A stretch of DNA of 64,000 nucleotides from the NCBI GenBank assembly GCA_039931675.1, contig JBDTRM010000044.1:8497-72496 (forward strand), given 5' to 3'. Source of the DNA: JAEUTH01 sp039931675. Its GTDB lineage: Bacteria > Bacteroidota > Bacteroidia > AKYH767-A > OLB10. The notes below the pieces were generated by a model. That model searched no databases. It had not been told where the DNA came from and saw only the letters and a program-made list of their open reading frames with translations. This document shows, piece after piece, positions 25,698 through 34,338 of the stretch. How positions within the stretch are numbered: position 1 is the first letter of the stretch; the number at the start of each line of letters is the position of its first letter. Made by a program: the position numbers and the translations under genes.

Positions 25698-25715
25698 TGG
25701 CTTCTTGTCTGTCCG

Positions 25716-26330
25716 TTAGGGCTCTATGCCTAAAATTAATAATGGAACTGGTGGACTATTTCGTCCCTGTCTCATTACGTTATAAACTTCTCCTTCATAG
25801 TAAGCAACACCACTACTCATTTGTGCTTGCATTTTCTTTGTCGGCAAAATTTCAATACCAAGATTAATTTTACCGCCAGAATAAAACAGCATATGTTTTA
25901 CGAACAAGTCAAATGCAACAAAAGCATACTTTCCAAATTGAACTTCTACCGCAATTTTGTCTTTAACAAAATCAGTTTGATTGTAACTGTAAATAGGCTC
26001 CTTCTCACCATTTTCAACAAGAAATTCTTTTTGTTCTTTAGCAGACATTAAAACGCTTTTCTCCATTAACTCACGGTCTAGTGTTATATAATAGCTGTAT
26101 CTACTTTCTTCCCATTTGCGTTTATAGAAAGCTTCATTGAATGCTTTATTGAGGTCAATAGGTGAAAGCAAAGAGTTTCCAATTTTCCGTTTTTCTTTGC
26201 TAATTTTGGTTCTTAAGGTGTCTGCATCTATACTGGCAATGACATCTTTTATTTCTTTGTAAAGGTTGTTGTGATGAACGATTAGATATTCTTCTCCGTT
26301 CAAGTGCGAATATTTTTGTGCTATTTTCAT
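25716..26330 (-). CDS. Type II restriction endonuclease, BglII/BstYI family
   Basis: 204 residues. The core reads QTDFVKDKIAVEVQFGKYAFVAFDLFVKH. It gives the catalytic set Asp120, Glu129 and Gln131 with the same spacing as BglII (Asp84, Glu93, Gln95); the EVQ form in place of the usual ExK is characteristic of this family. Members cut AGATCT or RGATCY, so a GATC-centred target is likely but not proven. The start codon overlaps the end of the methyltransferase gene by 4 bases, the standard translational coupling that ensures methylation comes first. No truncation is seen. Confidence 0.85.
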   Translation of the reverse strand: MKIAQKYSHLNGEEYLIVHHNNLYKEIKDVIASIDADTLRTKISKEKRKIGNSLLSPIDLNKAFNEAFYKRKWEESRYSYYITLDRELMEKSVLMSAKEQKEFLVENGEKEPIYSYNQTDFVKDKIAVEVQFGKYAFVAFDLFVKHMLFYSGGKINLGIEILPTKKMQAQMSSGVAYYEGEVYNVMRQGRNSPPVPLLILGIEP

Positions 26331-27295
26331 TTATGTCCGTTTGTTCCGTTGCCATTTTCAAATGAAAGTTCAATCCATGCCTTTGGAATTTGGGCAACTT
26401 TGTCTTTACTTGTTGGTATATGGATTGGTTTATTAATAGGTCTTATTTTTAATTTTCCTTCTTTTAAATCTTCAATTCGTTGATTGGCAATTTTGCAATA
26501 TTCCTTTTCTTTCTCAATGCCCATTCCATTGCGGTTATTTTTAATTGCACCTAGAACAGTTGAGCCAACACCTGAGAATGGATCAAGAACCCAACTATTT
26601 TCGTCTGTCAATGCTAATACACAACGTTCAACTAGTTCGATTGGAAATTGACAAGGGTGGTCTGTCTTTTCAGGATGGTTTGATTTAACGTTAGGAATGT
26701 CCCACATTGCTCTATCCCAGTCTTGTTCAATAATTTCCCAAATATCACTTGGATTTTTACCTAAAGGATTTCCTGATGGCTGTCCCTTTTTTGGCCCTTT
26801 GAAATGTAATTTTCCTGGATATTTAGATGGAACTCTAACATTGTCAAGGTTGAAAATATAGTCGTCTGTTTTGCTGAACCAAAGTATTGTTTCGTAACGT
26901 CCACTAAATCGGTTGCTGGCGTGAAGTCCGTGTCCGAAATGCCAAATAATTCGATTGCGAAGTTTAAGCCCTAGTTTTTTAAATTTTTGGTAATAAAATA
27001 TGTCAAGCGGAAATATTTCTCCTTTTTCAACATAGTTTCCAACTTGCCAACAGAGATTTCCTTTGTCGGATAATGTCCTTACAAGTTCAGATATGATTTC
27101 TTCCTGTGTTTCGAGGTATTTTTCAATGCTTGTTTTTATCTCATATGATTTCCCAACATTGTAGGGTGGTGATGTCAAAATGAGGTCAAATTTGCCGTCT
27201 TCAATTTTCTTGAGAACGGACAAGCAGTCACCGTTTTTAATAGCATAGTCGGTGTCTGGGCTTATGTAGTCGAATAAAGGCTCTTTTACTATCAT
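26327..27295 (-). CDS. Type II DNA methyltransferase, beta class, likely N4-cytosine
   Basis: 322 residues. The catalytic motif TSPPY (41-45) comes first, and the S-adenosylmethionine motif DPFSGVGST comes near residue 245, the order of beta-class enzymes. The SPPY form is typical of N4-cytosine methyltransferases, which fits M.BglII, but adenine methylation is not excluded. Motif FDLILTSPPYNVGKSYE sits in the usual place after an N-terminal strand (DYAIKNGDCL). It is the first gene of a two-gene restriction-modification operon, with a 4-base overlap with the nuclease. A TAnnTTTG box lies 24 bases upstream. Confidence 0.88.
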   Translation of the reverse strand: MIVKEPLFDYISPDTDYAIKNGDCLSVLKKIEDGKFDLILTSPPYNVGKSYEIKTSIEKYLETQEEIISELVRTLSDKGNLCWQVGNYVEKGEIFPLDIFYYQKFKKLGLKLRNRIIWHFGHGLHASNRFSGRYETILWFSKTDDYIFNLDNVRVPSKYPGKLHFKGPKKGQPSGNPLGKNPSDIWEIIEQDWDRAMWDIPNVKSNHPEKTDHPCQFPIELVERCVLALTDENSWVLDPFSGVGSTVLGAIKNNRNGMGIEKEKEYCKIANQRIEDLKEGKLKIRPINKPIHIPTSKDKVAQIPKAWIELSFENGNGTNGHK

Positions 27296-27318
27296 TTTTT
27301 TTGTCGTAATTTATTTAG

Positions 27319-27326
27319 CAAAGTTA
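27319..27326 (-). promoter_or_regulatory. TAnnTTTG box of the methyltransferase gene
   Basis: TAACTTTG on the minus strand, 23 bases from the ATG. The nearest TTG is 23 bases further upstream (27352-27350), slightly beyond the usual spacing. Confidence 0.5.
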
Positions 27327-27406
27327 CTTTTTTAATTGTTTGAAAGTGTCAAAATTGTCCCCAAGTTGTCAACGATTTTGTTGTCTGTTCGGGTGCTCCA
27401 GCCTTT

Positions 27407-27421
27407 CCGGTAACATTTCAG
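27407..27421. repeat. Degenerate module-boundary motif upstream of the restriction module
   Basis: CCGGTAACATTTCAG resembles CTGGTAACATTTTGCAG at the xrtK boundary (25562-25578). With TGTTACCAGC at 25688 it brackets the restriction-modification genes, as the exact pair brackets the xrtK module. Confidence 0.5.
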
Positions 27422-27676
27422 TAACCCCAACCAGTTGCGTCTATTTCCGCCTTGTAGATGTAGCACTATTGTACTGCATTAACCTGGTTAACTCGCATTT
27501 GTAAATTTTATTTTTTTCACCGGGTTGCGTTTATTTATTTTGTCCTTACGGTGAAATGTTTTGAATAAGCAATAGTAAATAAAATTAATTGGAGCGAACC
27601 GCATGGTTTTCAAATAAAAAAAATCTATTTTTTAGAGCGTATCTTCGCGCACTTTTTAAAAAACAAATGATAAGGT

Positions 27677-29230
27677 TTGGAAAGCACAGATAATTTTGAA
27701 GTACCCGAGCGCATCATTGGCAAGCAGCTTTATGCTTATCAGCAGGGCGCTATTGATGAGATTTTTAAGCGGCTGCACGATCATCCCGCAAGGTATAACC
27801 TGCTTTACCAGTTGCCAACTGGTGGAGGAAAGACAGTGATATTTTCGGAAATAGCAAGGCGTTATATTGAGATGACCGGTAAAAAGGTGCTGATACTTAC
27901 GCACAGGATTGAGTTATGCGGGCAGACCCATCAAATGCTGAATGAATTCGGTGTAATGAATATGGTGATCAACAGCGAGGTGAAGGCATTGCCTGTGCCG
28001 AATGATTATATGTGTTTTGTAGCGATGGTGGAAACACTTAACAACCGCCTGCGGGATAAGATATTAGACCTGGATAATATAGGATTGATGATAGTGGATG
28101 AGGCGCATTATAATTCATTCGGCAAATTGTTTAAGTTTTATGAAAAGGGTGTGGTGCTTGGGGTTACGGCTACTCCACTGAGTTCGAATATTGACATACG
28201 CATGAAGGATACTTATGATGAATTGATCATAGGAGAGAGCATATCATCGCTGATTGAAATGGGTTTCCTGGCGCGCGCTGTTACGTATAGTTACCATGTG
28301 GGATTAACTTCGCTAAAGGTGGGAATGAACGGGGATTATACAGTGAGTAGCAGCGAACGGCTCTATAATAATTATGCCATGCAGGATAAATTGCTGGGAG
28401 CTTATAAAGAACAAAGCCTCGGCAAAAAAACTTTGATATTTAATAATGGTATTGAAACTTCCAAGCATGTTTATGCCACTTTCAAACAGGCCGGTTATGA
28501 GATAAGGCATTTGGACAATACCCATAATGCGAAAGAACGAAGGGAAATATTGCAATGGTTTAAGGAAAAGCCGGATGCCATACTTACTTCGGTGAGCATA
28601 CTTACTACAGGTTTTGATGAACCTACCGTAGAGAGTATAATATTGAATCGAGCTACAAAATCGCTGACACTTTATTTTCAAATGATAGGACGCGGTTCAC
28701 GAGTGCTTGCTGATAAAAAGGAGTTTACGGTTATAGACCTCGGTAATAACATGAAGCGGTTTGGGATGTGGGAAGGTGATATTGACTGGATGAGTATTTT
28801 CAGGTCGCCCGAATTGCACCTTGCAGGTATATGGGGTGATGAGGAAATAGAACGTTCGTTCAAATATGAGATGCCTGAAGAATTGCGAAACAAATTCAGC
28901 AAGTCATTGTCAATTGATTTTAATGTAAAAGAGGAACATAAACAAGCCATCAGCCAACACCACAGACCTAGAGTTGTTATTGACCGCTCGATAGCGCAAC
29001 ACATTAATATGTGCATGGAAAACAGTGAGGACGTAGAGGGTGCTTTGGCTTTGGCTAATTTGTTGAAGGAAGAAATTGAATATCGTGTGAGAATATACAC
29101 GCGATGTTTGAGTAAGACTTCTGAAAGCTATGTGAAATGGCTGCAGGATGAATACAGAAGAAAGCTGCGGGAGGGTTTGGTGATAAATTATATGGAGCCG
29201 GACGGAATTATTGAAGAAGGTGAATTATAA
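27677..29230 (+). CDS. SF2 DEAD/DEAH-box helicase
   Basis: 517 residues. Motifs in order: Q-like QLYAYQQGAIDEIF; Walker A QLPTGGGKT (about 44-52); Walker B VDEAH; motif III TATP; motif IV/V around SILTTGFDEPTV; motif VI QMIGRGSR. These define a complete two-domain SF2 ATPase of the Ssl2/IRC3-like group. About 150 C-terminal residues match nothing I recognise. The only possible start is a TTG at 27677: a stop codon stands two codons upstream, and the next ATG falls after Walker A. It points away from the restriction genes and has no partner nuclease, so DNA repair, RNA remodelling or a defence role are all open. Confidence 0.8.
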   Translation: MESTDNFEVPERIIGKQLYAYQQGAIDEIFKRLHDHPARYNLLYQLPTGGGKTVIFSEIARRYIEMTGKKVLILTHRIELCGQTHQMLNEFGVMNMVINSEVKALPVPNDYMCFVAMVETLNNRLRDKILDLDNIGLMIVDEAHYNSFGKLFKFYEKGVVLGVTATPLSSNIDIRMKDTYDELIIGESISSLIEMGFLARAVTYSYHVGLTSLKVGMNGDYTVSSSERLYNNYAMQDKLLGAYKEQSLGKKTLIFNNGIETSKHVYATFKQAGYEIRHLDNTHNAKERREILQWFKEKPDAILTSVSILTTGFDEPTVESIILNRATKSLTLYFQMIGRGSRVLADKKEFTVIDLGNNMKRFGMWEGDIDWMSIFRSPELHLAGIWGDEEIERSFKYEMPEELRNKFSKSLSIDFNVKEEHKQAISQHHRPRVVIDRSIAQHINMCMENSEDVEGALALANLLKEEIEYRVRIYTRCLSKTSESYVKWLQDEYRRKLREGLVINYMEPDGIIEEGEL

Positions 29231-29556
29231 GATGAGACTTGCTTTACCATGATAAATAAGCAAATAGAAAAAATCACATTTACCTTATGGTCTTTTAATT
29301 TGGTTTGCTTTTTTACATTTGCGCAAATTTCATATACGGTAAGTGTTACTTATGCACGTTAATTCATGTTCGATATAATTTGCGATTAATACTTTGAAAA
29401 AAGCGGTAAATTAAATTTTTATGGTTTAATATTTGTGAATAAAAGAGAATGAAAACAATTATCGAATTTTTTTTAATCGCGATAATATTTCACACATTAA
29501 GTTAAGGATAATCATGTCAAGCGCACAATAGTGTGTGATTAAACCCCATTATCAGT
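29231..29556. other. AT-rich intergenic region upstream of the YfhO-type gene
   Basis: 326 bases with no convincing reading frame. It holds one good promoter match (29300-29331), 225 bases before the next start, leaving room for a long leader or a small RNA. No terminator hairpin is seen after the helicase gene. Confidence 0.4.
29300..29331 (+). promoter_or_regulatory. Bacteroidota-type promoter
   Basis: TTG at 29300-29302, a 21-base spacer, and TACATTTG at 29324-29331. Both boxes fit the consensus. It reads toward the YfhO-type gene with a leader of about 220 bases. Confidence 0.45.
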
Positions 29557-31983
29557 ATGTTCCAGGAGTTAGCGAAAACAGATGAAACAGGATTAAGCGC
29601 AGTTAAATTTTTCAAGACCAAAGGATTTTATATTCTTTTATTTTTGATTTTCTGCATTTCATTTTTTGTATATAATAATTTTATTTTCTTCAAAGACCTT
29701 TTTATTTATAAAGGAATAGGAAGCGATACCTACAACCAGTTTGTTCCTTCATTAGTTCATTTTACCAATTACCTCAGAACGGAAGGAATTCCCAAATGGT
29801 CATTTAACCAAGGCATGGGTCAGAATGTTTTTCCCGGTGGAGTAAACGATCCGTTCAATCTTTTTCTATACATGTTTGATGGCGAACATTTGCCTTATAT
29901 GATTGTTTATGCGCAGTTGATGAAAATAATGTTCGGTGGGTTGCTTTTTTACCTCTACCTTAGAACAATGCATGCTTCGCAGTACGCATCTGTTACAGGT
30001 GGCTTACTGTTTTCCTTTTCCGGCTATATGATTTTGGGAGGAGGATGGTATGGTCATGCATCTTTAGTTGTCTATGGAATATTCTTATTATTTGCTTTTG
30101 AAAAACTTTTTATGGAAAACAAATGGTATTATTTTCCGATTGCTGTTGCAATAATAAGCTCGCAGGTTTTTGCATTTTACCTTTTCAGCTTTTTTATTTT
30201 TTTATATTCTTTATTCAGGTATTATATGAATAGCAATATAAGAAGCAAAGGAATTTTGTTGCTGTTATTAAAAATGGCTGGCTTAGGTATTTTAGGAATT
30301 GGCATTAATGCAGTATTCTTAACAAGCCCGTTGTTGCAGATGATTGACAGCCCGCGCGTATCCGGCACTGCCGGTTATTTCGATGCTTTAAAATCGGCAC
30401 CGGTATTGGGTTTTGCAGGTGCCAATGAATATATGAGTGCTATTATGCGATGCTTTTCAAATGACCTGATGGGTATAGGCAGTGATTTTAAAGGATGGAA
30501 TAATTATTTAGAAGCTCCTGTTTTTTATGTCGGGTTAATAACCCTTTTATTGATACCGCAATTGTTTCAGTTTCTTAATAAAAAACGGAAAATACTTTTT
30601 ATCTTCTTTTCATGTTTTTGGCTAACGTTAATTATCTTTCCTTATTTCCGTTATGCACTCTATTTGTTTTCGGGCGATTATTTTAAGACCGGCATGTCAT
30701 TTTTTGTTCCGGTTACAGCGCTTTTTTTTGCTATTTCAGCACTCGGATATATTGACAAATTCAACAAAATAAATTTAAAGATATTACTGATTACGTTAGT
30801 TGCTTTATTAATCCTTCTCTACTTTCCATACCTGCCTGCTGATCGCTATTTTGTTGATGAAGAACTTAGAAAAAAGGTGGTGTTTTTTTTAGTGATATAT
30901 ACATTTTTAATTATCCTGCTTCCGGTTAAAAAAATGAAAGTTACAGCGCAGATTCTATTGCTGATATTCATGGTAATAGAACTCGGCTATTTCTCATCAC
31001 TAACAGTTAACAGGAGAATTATACAAACACGTAGTGATTTCAAAGACAAGATTGGATACAACGATTATACTGTGGATGCAGTTGACTATTTAAAATCAAT
31101 TGATAAAAGTTTTTACCGTATAAATAAAAATTACTCATCGGGTGATGCCAGGTATGTCAGTTTTAACGATGCCATGATACAGGATTATTACGGCACACCT
31201 TCTTATCAGTCGTTTAACCAACTATACTATATCAAATTTCTTGGCGCAGTCGGTGTGCTTGATGAACATAATGAACTGCAGACGCGATGGGCTGCAGGGC
31301 TTGTTGGCAAACCTGTATTGGAAACTTTTGCCAATATTAAATATTCGTTCACGAAGACACAGGACTCTACACTTGCGCAACATGGGTATGATTCAATAAC
31401 TACGTTTGGTGATGTTAGTGTTTTTAAAAACAGGTTCTATCTGCCGATAGGATATACTTATGACACCTATATATATGAGAAGGATTTAAAAAATACTTCA
31501 AAGAAAGGCCGGACCCTATTACATTCAGTTGTTATAAGCGAAAATCAAACGGATAAGTTCAAAGATTTCACTTATGATAATTCAATTGACACCACAGTAT
31601 CACCACTTCCTTTAGAGTTGTACCGGGAGTTAGTGAACCGCTTAAAACAAGACACGTTAGCTATCAGCGAACACACACAAAATTTTTTCAAGGGGAAAAT
31701 TAAATTAGAGAAGAAGAAATTACTGTTCTTTTCAATTCCGTATGACAGAGGCTGGAAGGCAACTGTGGATGGTAATGATGCTGAGTTGGAATTGGTAAAC
31801 ATTGGATTCATGGGTATTATACTCGACAAAGGCGAACATGATGTGGAGCTTAAATTTGAACCACCCTTTTTAAATGCAGGCTTGTGTATTTCCGGTGTCA
31901 GTTTATTACTGTATGGATTTTTAGTTTGGAATACTTACAGAATAAATCGTAAGAAATTAAAAAGCCCTACCACAACAGTTTAA
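29557..31983 (+). CDS. YfhO-family membrane protein
   Basis: 808 residues with about 12-14 membrane helices and a soluble C-terminal domain. The N-terminal pattern is that of YfhO-like proteins, a GT-C-type family: a first helix, then KGIGSDTYNQFVPSLVHFTNYLRTEGIPKWSFNQGMGQN with the acidic residue of the first loop, then FPGGVNDPFNLFLY. The C-terminal domain contains IPYDRGWKATVDG, also typical. Bacillus YfhO has been linked to glycosylation of lipoteichoic acid; in Bacteroidota the family often sits near glycan genes. Here it is convergent with the flippase-like gene, two bases between stop codons, beside a set of glycosyltransferases. Donor and acceptor are unknown. Confidence 0.82.
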   Translation: MFQELAKTDETGLSAVKFFKTKGFYILLFLIFCISFFVYNNFIFFKDLFIYKGIGSDTYNQFVPSLVHFTNYLRTEGIPKWSFNQGMGQNVFPGGVNDPFNLFLYMFDGEHLPYMIVYAQLMKIMFGGLLFYLYLRTMHASQYASVTGGLLFSFSGYMILGGGWYGHASLVVYGIFLLFAFEKLFMENKWYYFPIAVAIISSQVFAFYLFSFFIFLYSLFRYYMNSNIRSKGILLLLLKMAGLGILGIGINAVFLTSPLLQMIDSPRVSGTAGYFDALKSAPVLGFAGANEYMSAIMRCFSNDLMGIGSDFKGWNNYLEAPVFYVGLITLLLIPQLFQFLNKKRKILFIFFSCFWLTLIIFPYFRYALYLFSGDYFKTGMSFFVPVTALFFAISALGYIDKFNKINLKILLITLVALLILLYFPYLPADRYFVDEELRKKVVFFLVIYTFLIILLPVKKMKVTAQILLLIFMVIELGYFSSLTVNRRIIQTRSDFKDKIGYNDYTVDAVDYLKSIDKSFYRINKNYSSGDARYVSFNDAMIQDYYGTPSYQSFNQLYYIKFLGAVGVLDEHNELQTRWAAGLVGKPVLETFANIKYSFTKTQDSTLAQHGYDSITTFGDVSVFKNRFYLPIGYTYDTYIYEKDLKNTSKKGRTLLHSVVISENQTDKFKDFTYDNSIDTTVSPLPLELYRELVNRLKQDTLAISEHTQNFFKGKIKLEKKKLLFFSIPYDRGWKATVDGNDAELELVNIGFMGIILDKGEHDVELKFEPPFLNAGLCISGVSLLLYGFLVWNTYRINRKKLKSPTTTV

Positions 31984-31985
31984 CA

Positions 31986-32936
31986 TTAATTTCTAACTAA
32001 CGTTAATCTATAGTCCAAAATTCCCCCAGCTATTGCACGTATTATTTGCAAGCTGAAAAGCGCAAATGAAAGTGCCAGCGCTGTTTCGGCAGAAACACTG
32101 AACAATCCCAACAAGCCAATTAAACTTCCCTCTCGAAGACCAATGCCGCCTATCGTTACAGGCAGCAGTATCACAATTGAAACAACTGCCTGTATCCAGC
32201 ACCAATCAGTAAATGATACTTCAATTGAAATTGCATGAGCTAAGATCATATTGATGATGATGCTCAATGTCTGTCCAACAATTCCCGTTGCAATACTGAG
32301 AAAAAGAATTTTTGTTTTTTGAGTGTATATCAGCCACGCATCCATAAATTTAAAAAGCAATGATGTTACTCTATTCAATTTTTTAAAATGAACATTCAGC
32401 TTGTTTAATAGATTGGTGAGAAAGCTGTAAATAAATTTTATACGGATGAGAAATAAAAAAAGAAAGCTCATACAAATTAATAACAGTAAAGTAAAATCAA
32501 GCCACACAGGAAGTTTTTGCTTTGTGAAAATTATTCCGAATAGTCCAAGAGTAAAAAGTGCAATGATGCCTGTTACTTTATCTAACATAACCGACATCCA
32601 AACCGTTCCTTTATCACTTTTGTTTTTTCCTAACAAGTAAGCTTTTGCTCCTTCACCTAAAATTTGCCCGGGAAGTATCAGCCCATAATACTGACCGATT
32701 AAATTTATTTCGAAAAGTTTTATGATGCTATACTGTGGCAACAGCAAAAACCATTTTACTGCATTAAATAAAATTAATACGAACATCAACAATACTGCAA
32801 TCAAAAATATTACTGGAGGGAAAGAAGAAACAATCGCAACAATTTTATGCAAGTCGTTTTTATGTAAGAACCATGCAATCAAAACTGATGCGAACAGCAG
32901 TTTTAAAATAATTGTTATTGCAATGGATTTTTTCAT
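31986..32936 (-). CDS. Flippase-like UPF0104 membrane protein (lysyl-PG synthase TM-domain family)
   Basis: 316 residues from the ATG at 32936 (MKKSIAITIILKLLF). The frame extends 41 codons upstream, but that part is coded by the 271-bp palindromic element and has no membrane character. About eight helices are present, with the conserved motifs GLILPGQILGEGAKAYLLGK and LPVTIGGIGLREGSLIGLLGLF of the AglD/YbhN/MprF-N-terminal family. These membrane domains are thought to move lipids or lipid-linked sugars across the inner membrane. It lies in the same orientation as the GT4, epimerase and GT2 genes but is separated from them by the palindrome, so it may be transcribed separately. Confidence 0.8.
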   Translation of the reverse strand: MKKSIAITIILKLLFASVLIAWFLHKNDLHKIVAIVSSFPPVIFLIAVLLMFVLILFNAVKWFLLLPQYSIIKLFEINLIGQYYGLILPGQILGEGAKAYLLGKNKSDKGTVWMSVMLDKVTGIIALFTLGLFGIIFTKQKLPVWLDFTLLLLICMSFLFLFLIRIKFIYSFLTNLLNKLNVHFKKLNRVTSLLFKFMDAWLIYTQKTKILFLSIATGIVGQTLSIIINMILAHAISIEVSFTDWCWIQAVVSIVILLPVTIGGIGLREGSLIGLLGLFSVSAETALALSFALFSLQIIRAIAGGILDYRLTLVRN

Positions 32937-32969
32937 TAATGATTTTTTTATGCAATGTATGTTTGTCCA

Positions 32970-33240
32970 ACGTGAGTTCGTGATTAAATTGTAACACACT
33001 GAGAACCCTGAAAGGGTTGCCTGTGAGTAACCCCGTACAAAGTGCGGGGTATTCTGCAAGCATTCTCATACAACCACGAAGTGGTTTCCCATGATTATGC
33101 GAATGCCGTCCAAACCACAGGAAACCACTTCGTGGTTCTTGATTGGCACATCTTACCTTCCACCGGTTCTACCGGTGGTTATTCACAGAAAACCCTTTCA
33201 GGGTTAGGTTTTCCCGGATTCTTTAATCCCGAACTCACGT
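32970..33240. repeat. 271-bp composite palindrome (palindrome of palindromes)
   Basis: Outer arms ACGTGAGTTCG (32970-32980) and CGAACTCACGT (33230-33240). Inside lie six small hairpins: AACCCTGAAAGGGTT (33004), ACCCCG...CGGGGT (33030-33050), ACCACGAAGTGGT (33073), ACCACTTCGTGGT (33124), CCACCGG...CCGGTGG (33160-33178) and AACCCTTTCAGGGTT (33191). The first and last, and the third and fourth, are reverse complements of each other, so the element is symmetric overall. Its right arm overlaps the last codons of the GT4 gene. It fills the 298-base gap; no gene is inside. Confidence 0.88.
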
Positions 33241-34338
33241 TTTTCCGTATTGTAATGCTTCTTCATAACGAAGAATTATATTATCCCAGTTAAATTTATC
33301 ATCAAGAGTTACAGGCTTTAATTCCTCCCAATTATTCATTAAAGGAATTAATTTTTCTTTTAGTGATTGCGGATTTGATGCTTCAAAAAAATATTCATCC
33401 GTGAGCATATCTAAATGGCCACCAACATTTGTAACGAGCGCATAACAACCGGATGCAATTGCTTCCAGCACTGTTAATCCCATGCTTTCAAAATAACTTG
33501 CTGAAATAAAAATTGCTGCGTTGCCATAAAATGTTTTCATCACTTCACTTTTGTTATCAATCCATCCGTGAAATTTTACAACTGTTTCTAATCCGTTTTC
33601 TTTTGCTTTTTTTTCAAGAAAGTTTCTATAAGGGCCATCTCCAATTATATCAACTGTCCATCCTGTCATATTGATTTCTTTCATAGCCTGCAAAATATCC
33701 TGCACGCCTTTATTTACAAATAATCTTGCAACTATGAGAATTTTTTTCTCCTTTGATAGTGGTGTAAAAAGTGTTGGGTCTATTGTATAAGGAATCACAA
33801 CAAAATTTCCTTCTGTTGTATGTTCTTTAATTTTCTCCTGCAAAAATTTTGATGGAGTTGTTACTACATCAGCTTCGCGAATTATTTTTTTCCAGGTTCT
33901 TTTTATTAATGGATAAATAAACCTGAATCGTTTGTTGTATCCTAAAACATCACTTCCATGACTTGTGATAATATAATTCAATCTATAATTTTTTTTCACC
34001 CAAAGCGAAATCAGTCCTGTTGGAATAATAAAATGAGTATGGTTGATATCATACTTTTTATTTTTCAAAAATGTTTTCAAAAAGATTTTTGCTGAAACGA
34101 TATACGACAATTGTTCCCATGGATAACATATTTCTTTTTTGGTACGAAGGCAGCGGATTCTGTAAATGTTGATTCCTTCTTTTATTTCGAATGAGGGTAA
34201 ATTTTTAAAAGCCATTGTAACCACATCAACCGTATGACCTAATCGCACATAGCGTTTTGCTATTTCATAAGATGCAGGACTTGCACCGCCACCAAGCGGA
34301 GGGAACTCATAATTTAGCATTAATATATTCATGCTCAC
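33235..34338 (-). CDS. Glycosyltransferase family 4
   Basis: 367 residues with two Rossmann-type halves (GT-B fold). The N-terminal half begins MNILMLNYEFPPLGGGASPASYEIAKRYVRLGHTVDVVT. The C-terminal half has the sugar-nucleotide site ILIVARLFVNKGVQDILQAM and the EX7E-type motif FESMGLTVLEAIASG, followed by CYALVTNVGGHLDML. Family 4 enzymes add hexoses or related sugars to lipid-linked glycans or polysaccharides in the cytoplasm, with retention of configuration. Its ATG overlaps the end of the epimerase gene by 4 bases, so the two are co-translated. The last codons lie in the arm of the 271-bp palindrome. Confidence 0.88.
   Translation of the reverse strand: MSMNILMLNYEFPPLGGGASPASYEIAKRYVRLGHTVDVVTMAFKNLPSFEIKEGINIYRIRCLRTKKEICYPWEQLSYIVSAKIFLKTFLKNKKYDINHTHFIIPTGLISLWVKKNYRLNYIITSHGSDVLGYNKRFRFIYPLIKRTWKKIIREADVVTTPSKFLQEKIKEHTTEGNFVVIPYTIDPTLFTPLSKEKKILIVARLFVNKGVQDILQAMKEINMTGWTVDIIGDGPYRNFLEKKAKENGLETVVKFHGWIDNKSEVMKTFYGNAAIFISASYFESMGLTVLEAIASGCYALVTNVGGHLDMLTDEYFFEASNPQSLKEKLIPLMNNWEELKPVTLDDKFNWDNIILRYEEALQYGKT

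Larger units (their letters stand above)
27296..27676. other. Divergent intergenic region between the methyltransferase and helicase genes
   Basis: 381 bases. It holds the methyltransferase -7 box (27319-27326) and a boundary motif near 27407-27421. It also holds a segment (about 27425-27475) whose reverse strand shares short words with the 137-bp hairpin element (CTACAAG, AGTGCT). The half next to the helicase is AT-rich with no recognised gene. Confidence 0.5.

Noticed and set aside
27667..27693. ATG at 27667 as helicase start
   Set aside because: It is in another frame and stops after eight codons.
32937..33059. Longer N-terminus of the flippase-like protein
   Set aside because: The extra 41 codons are coded mainly by the 271-bp palindrome; the ATG at 32936 directly opens the first membrane helix.
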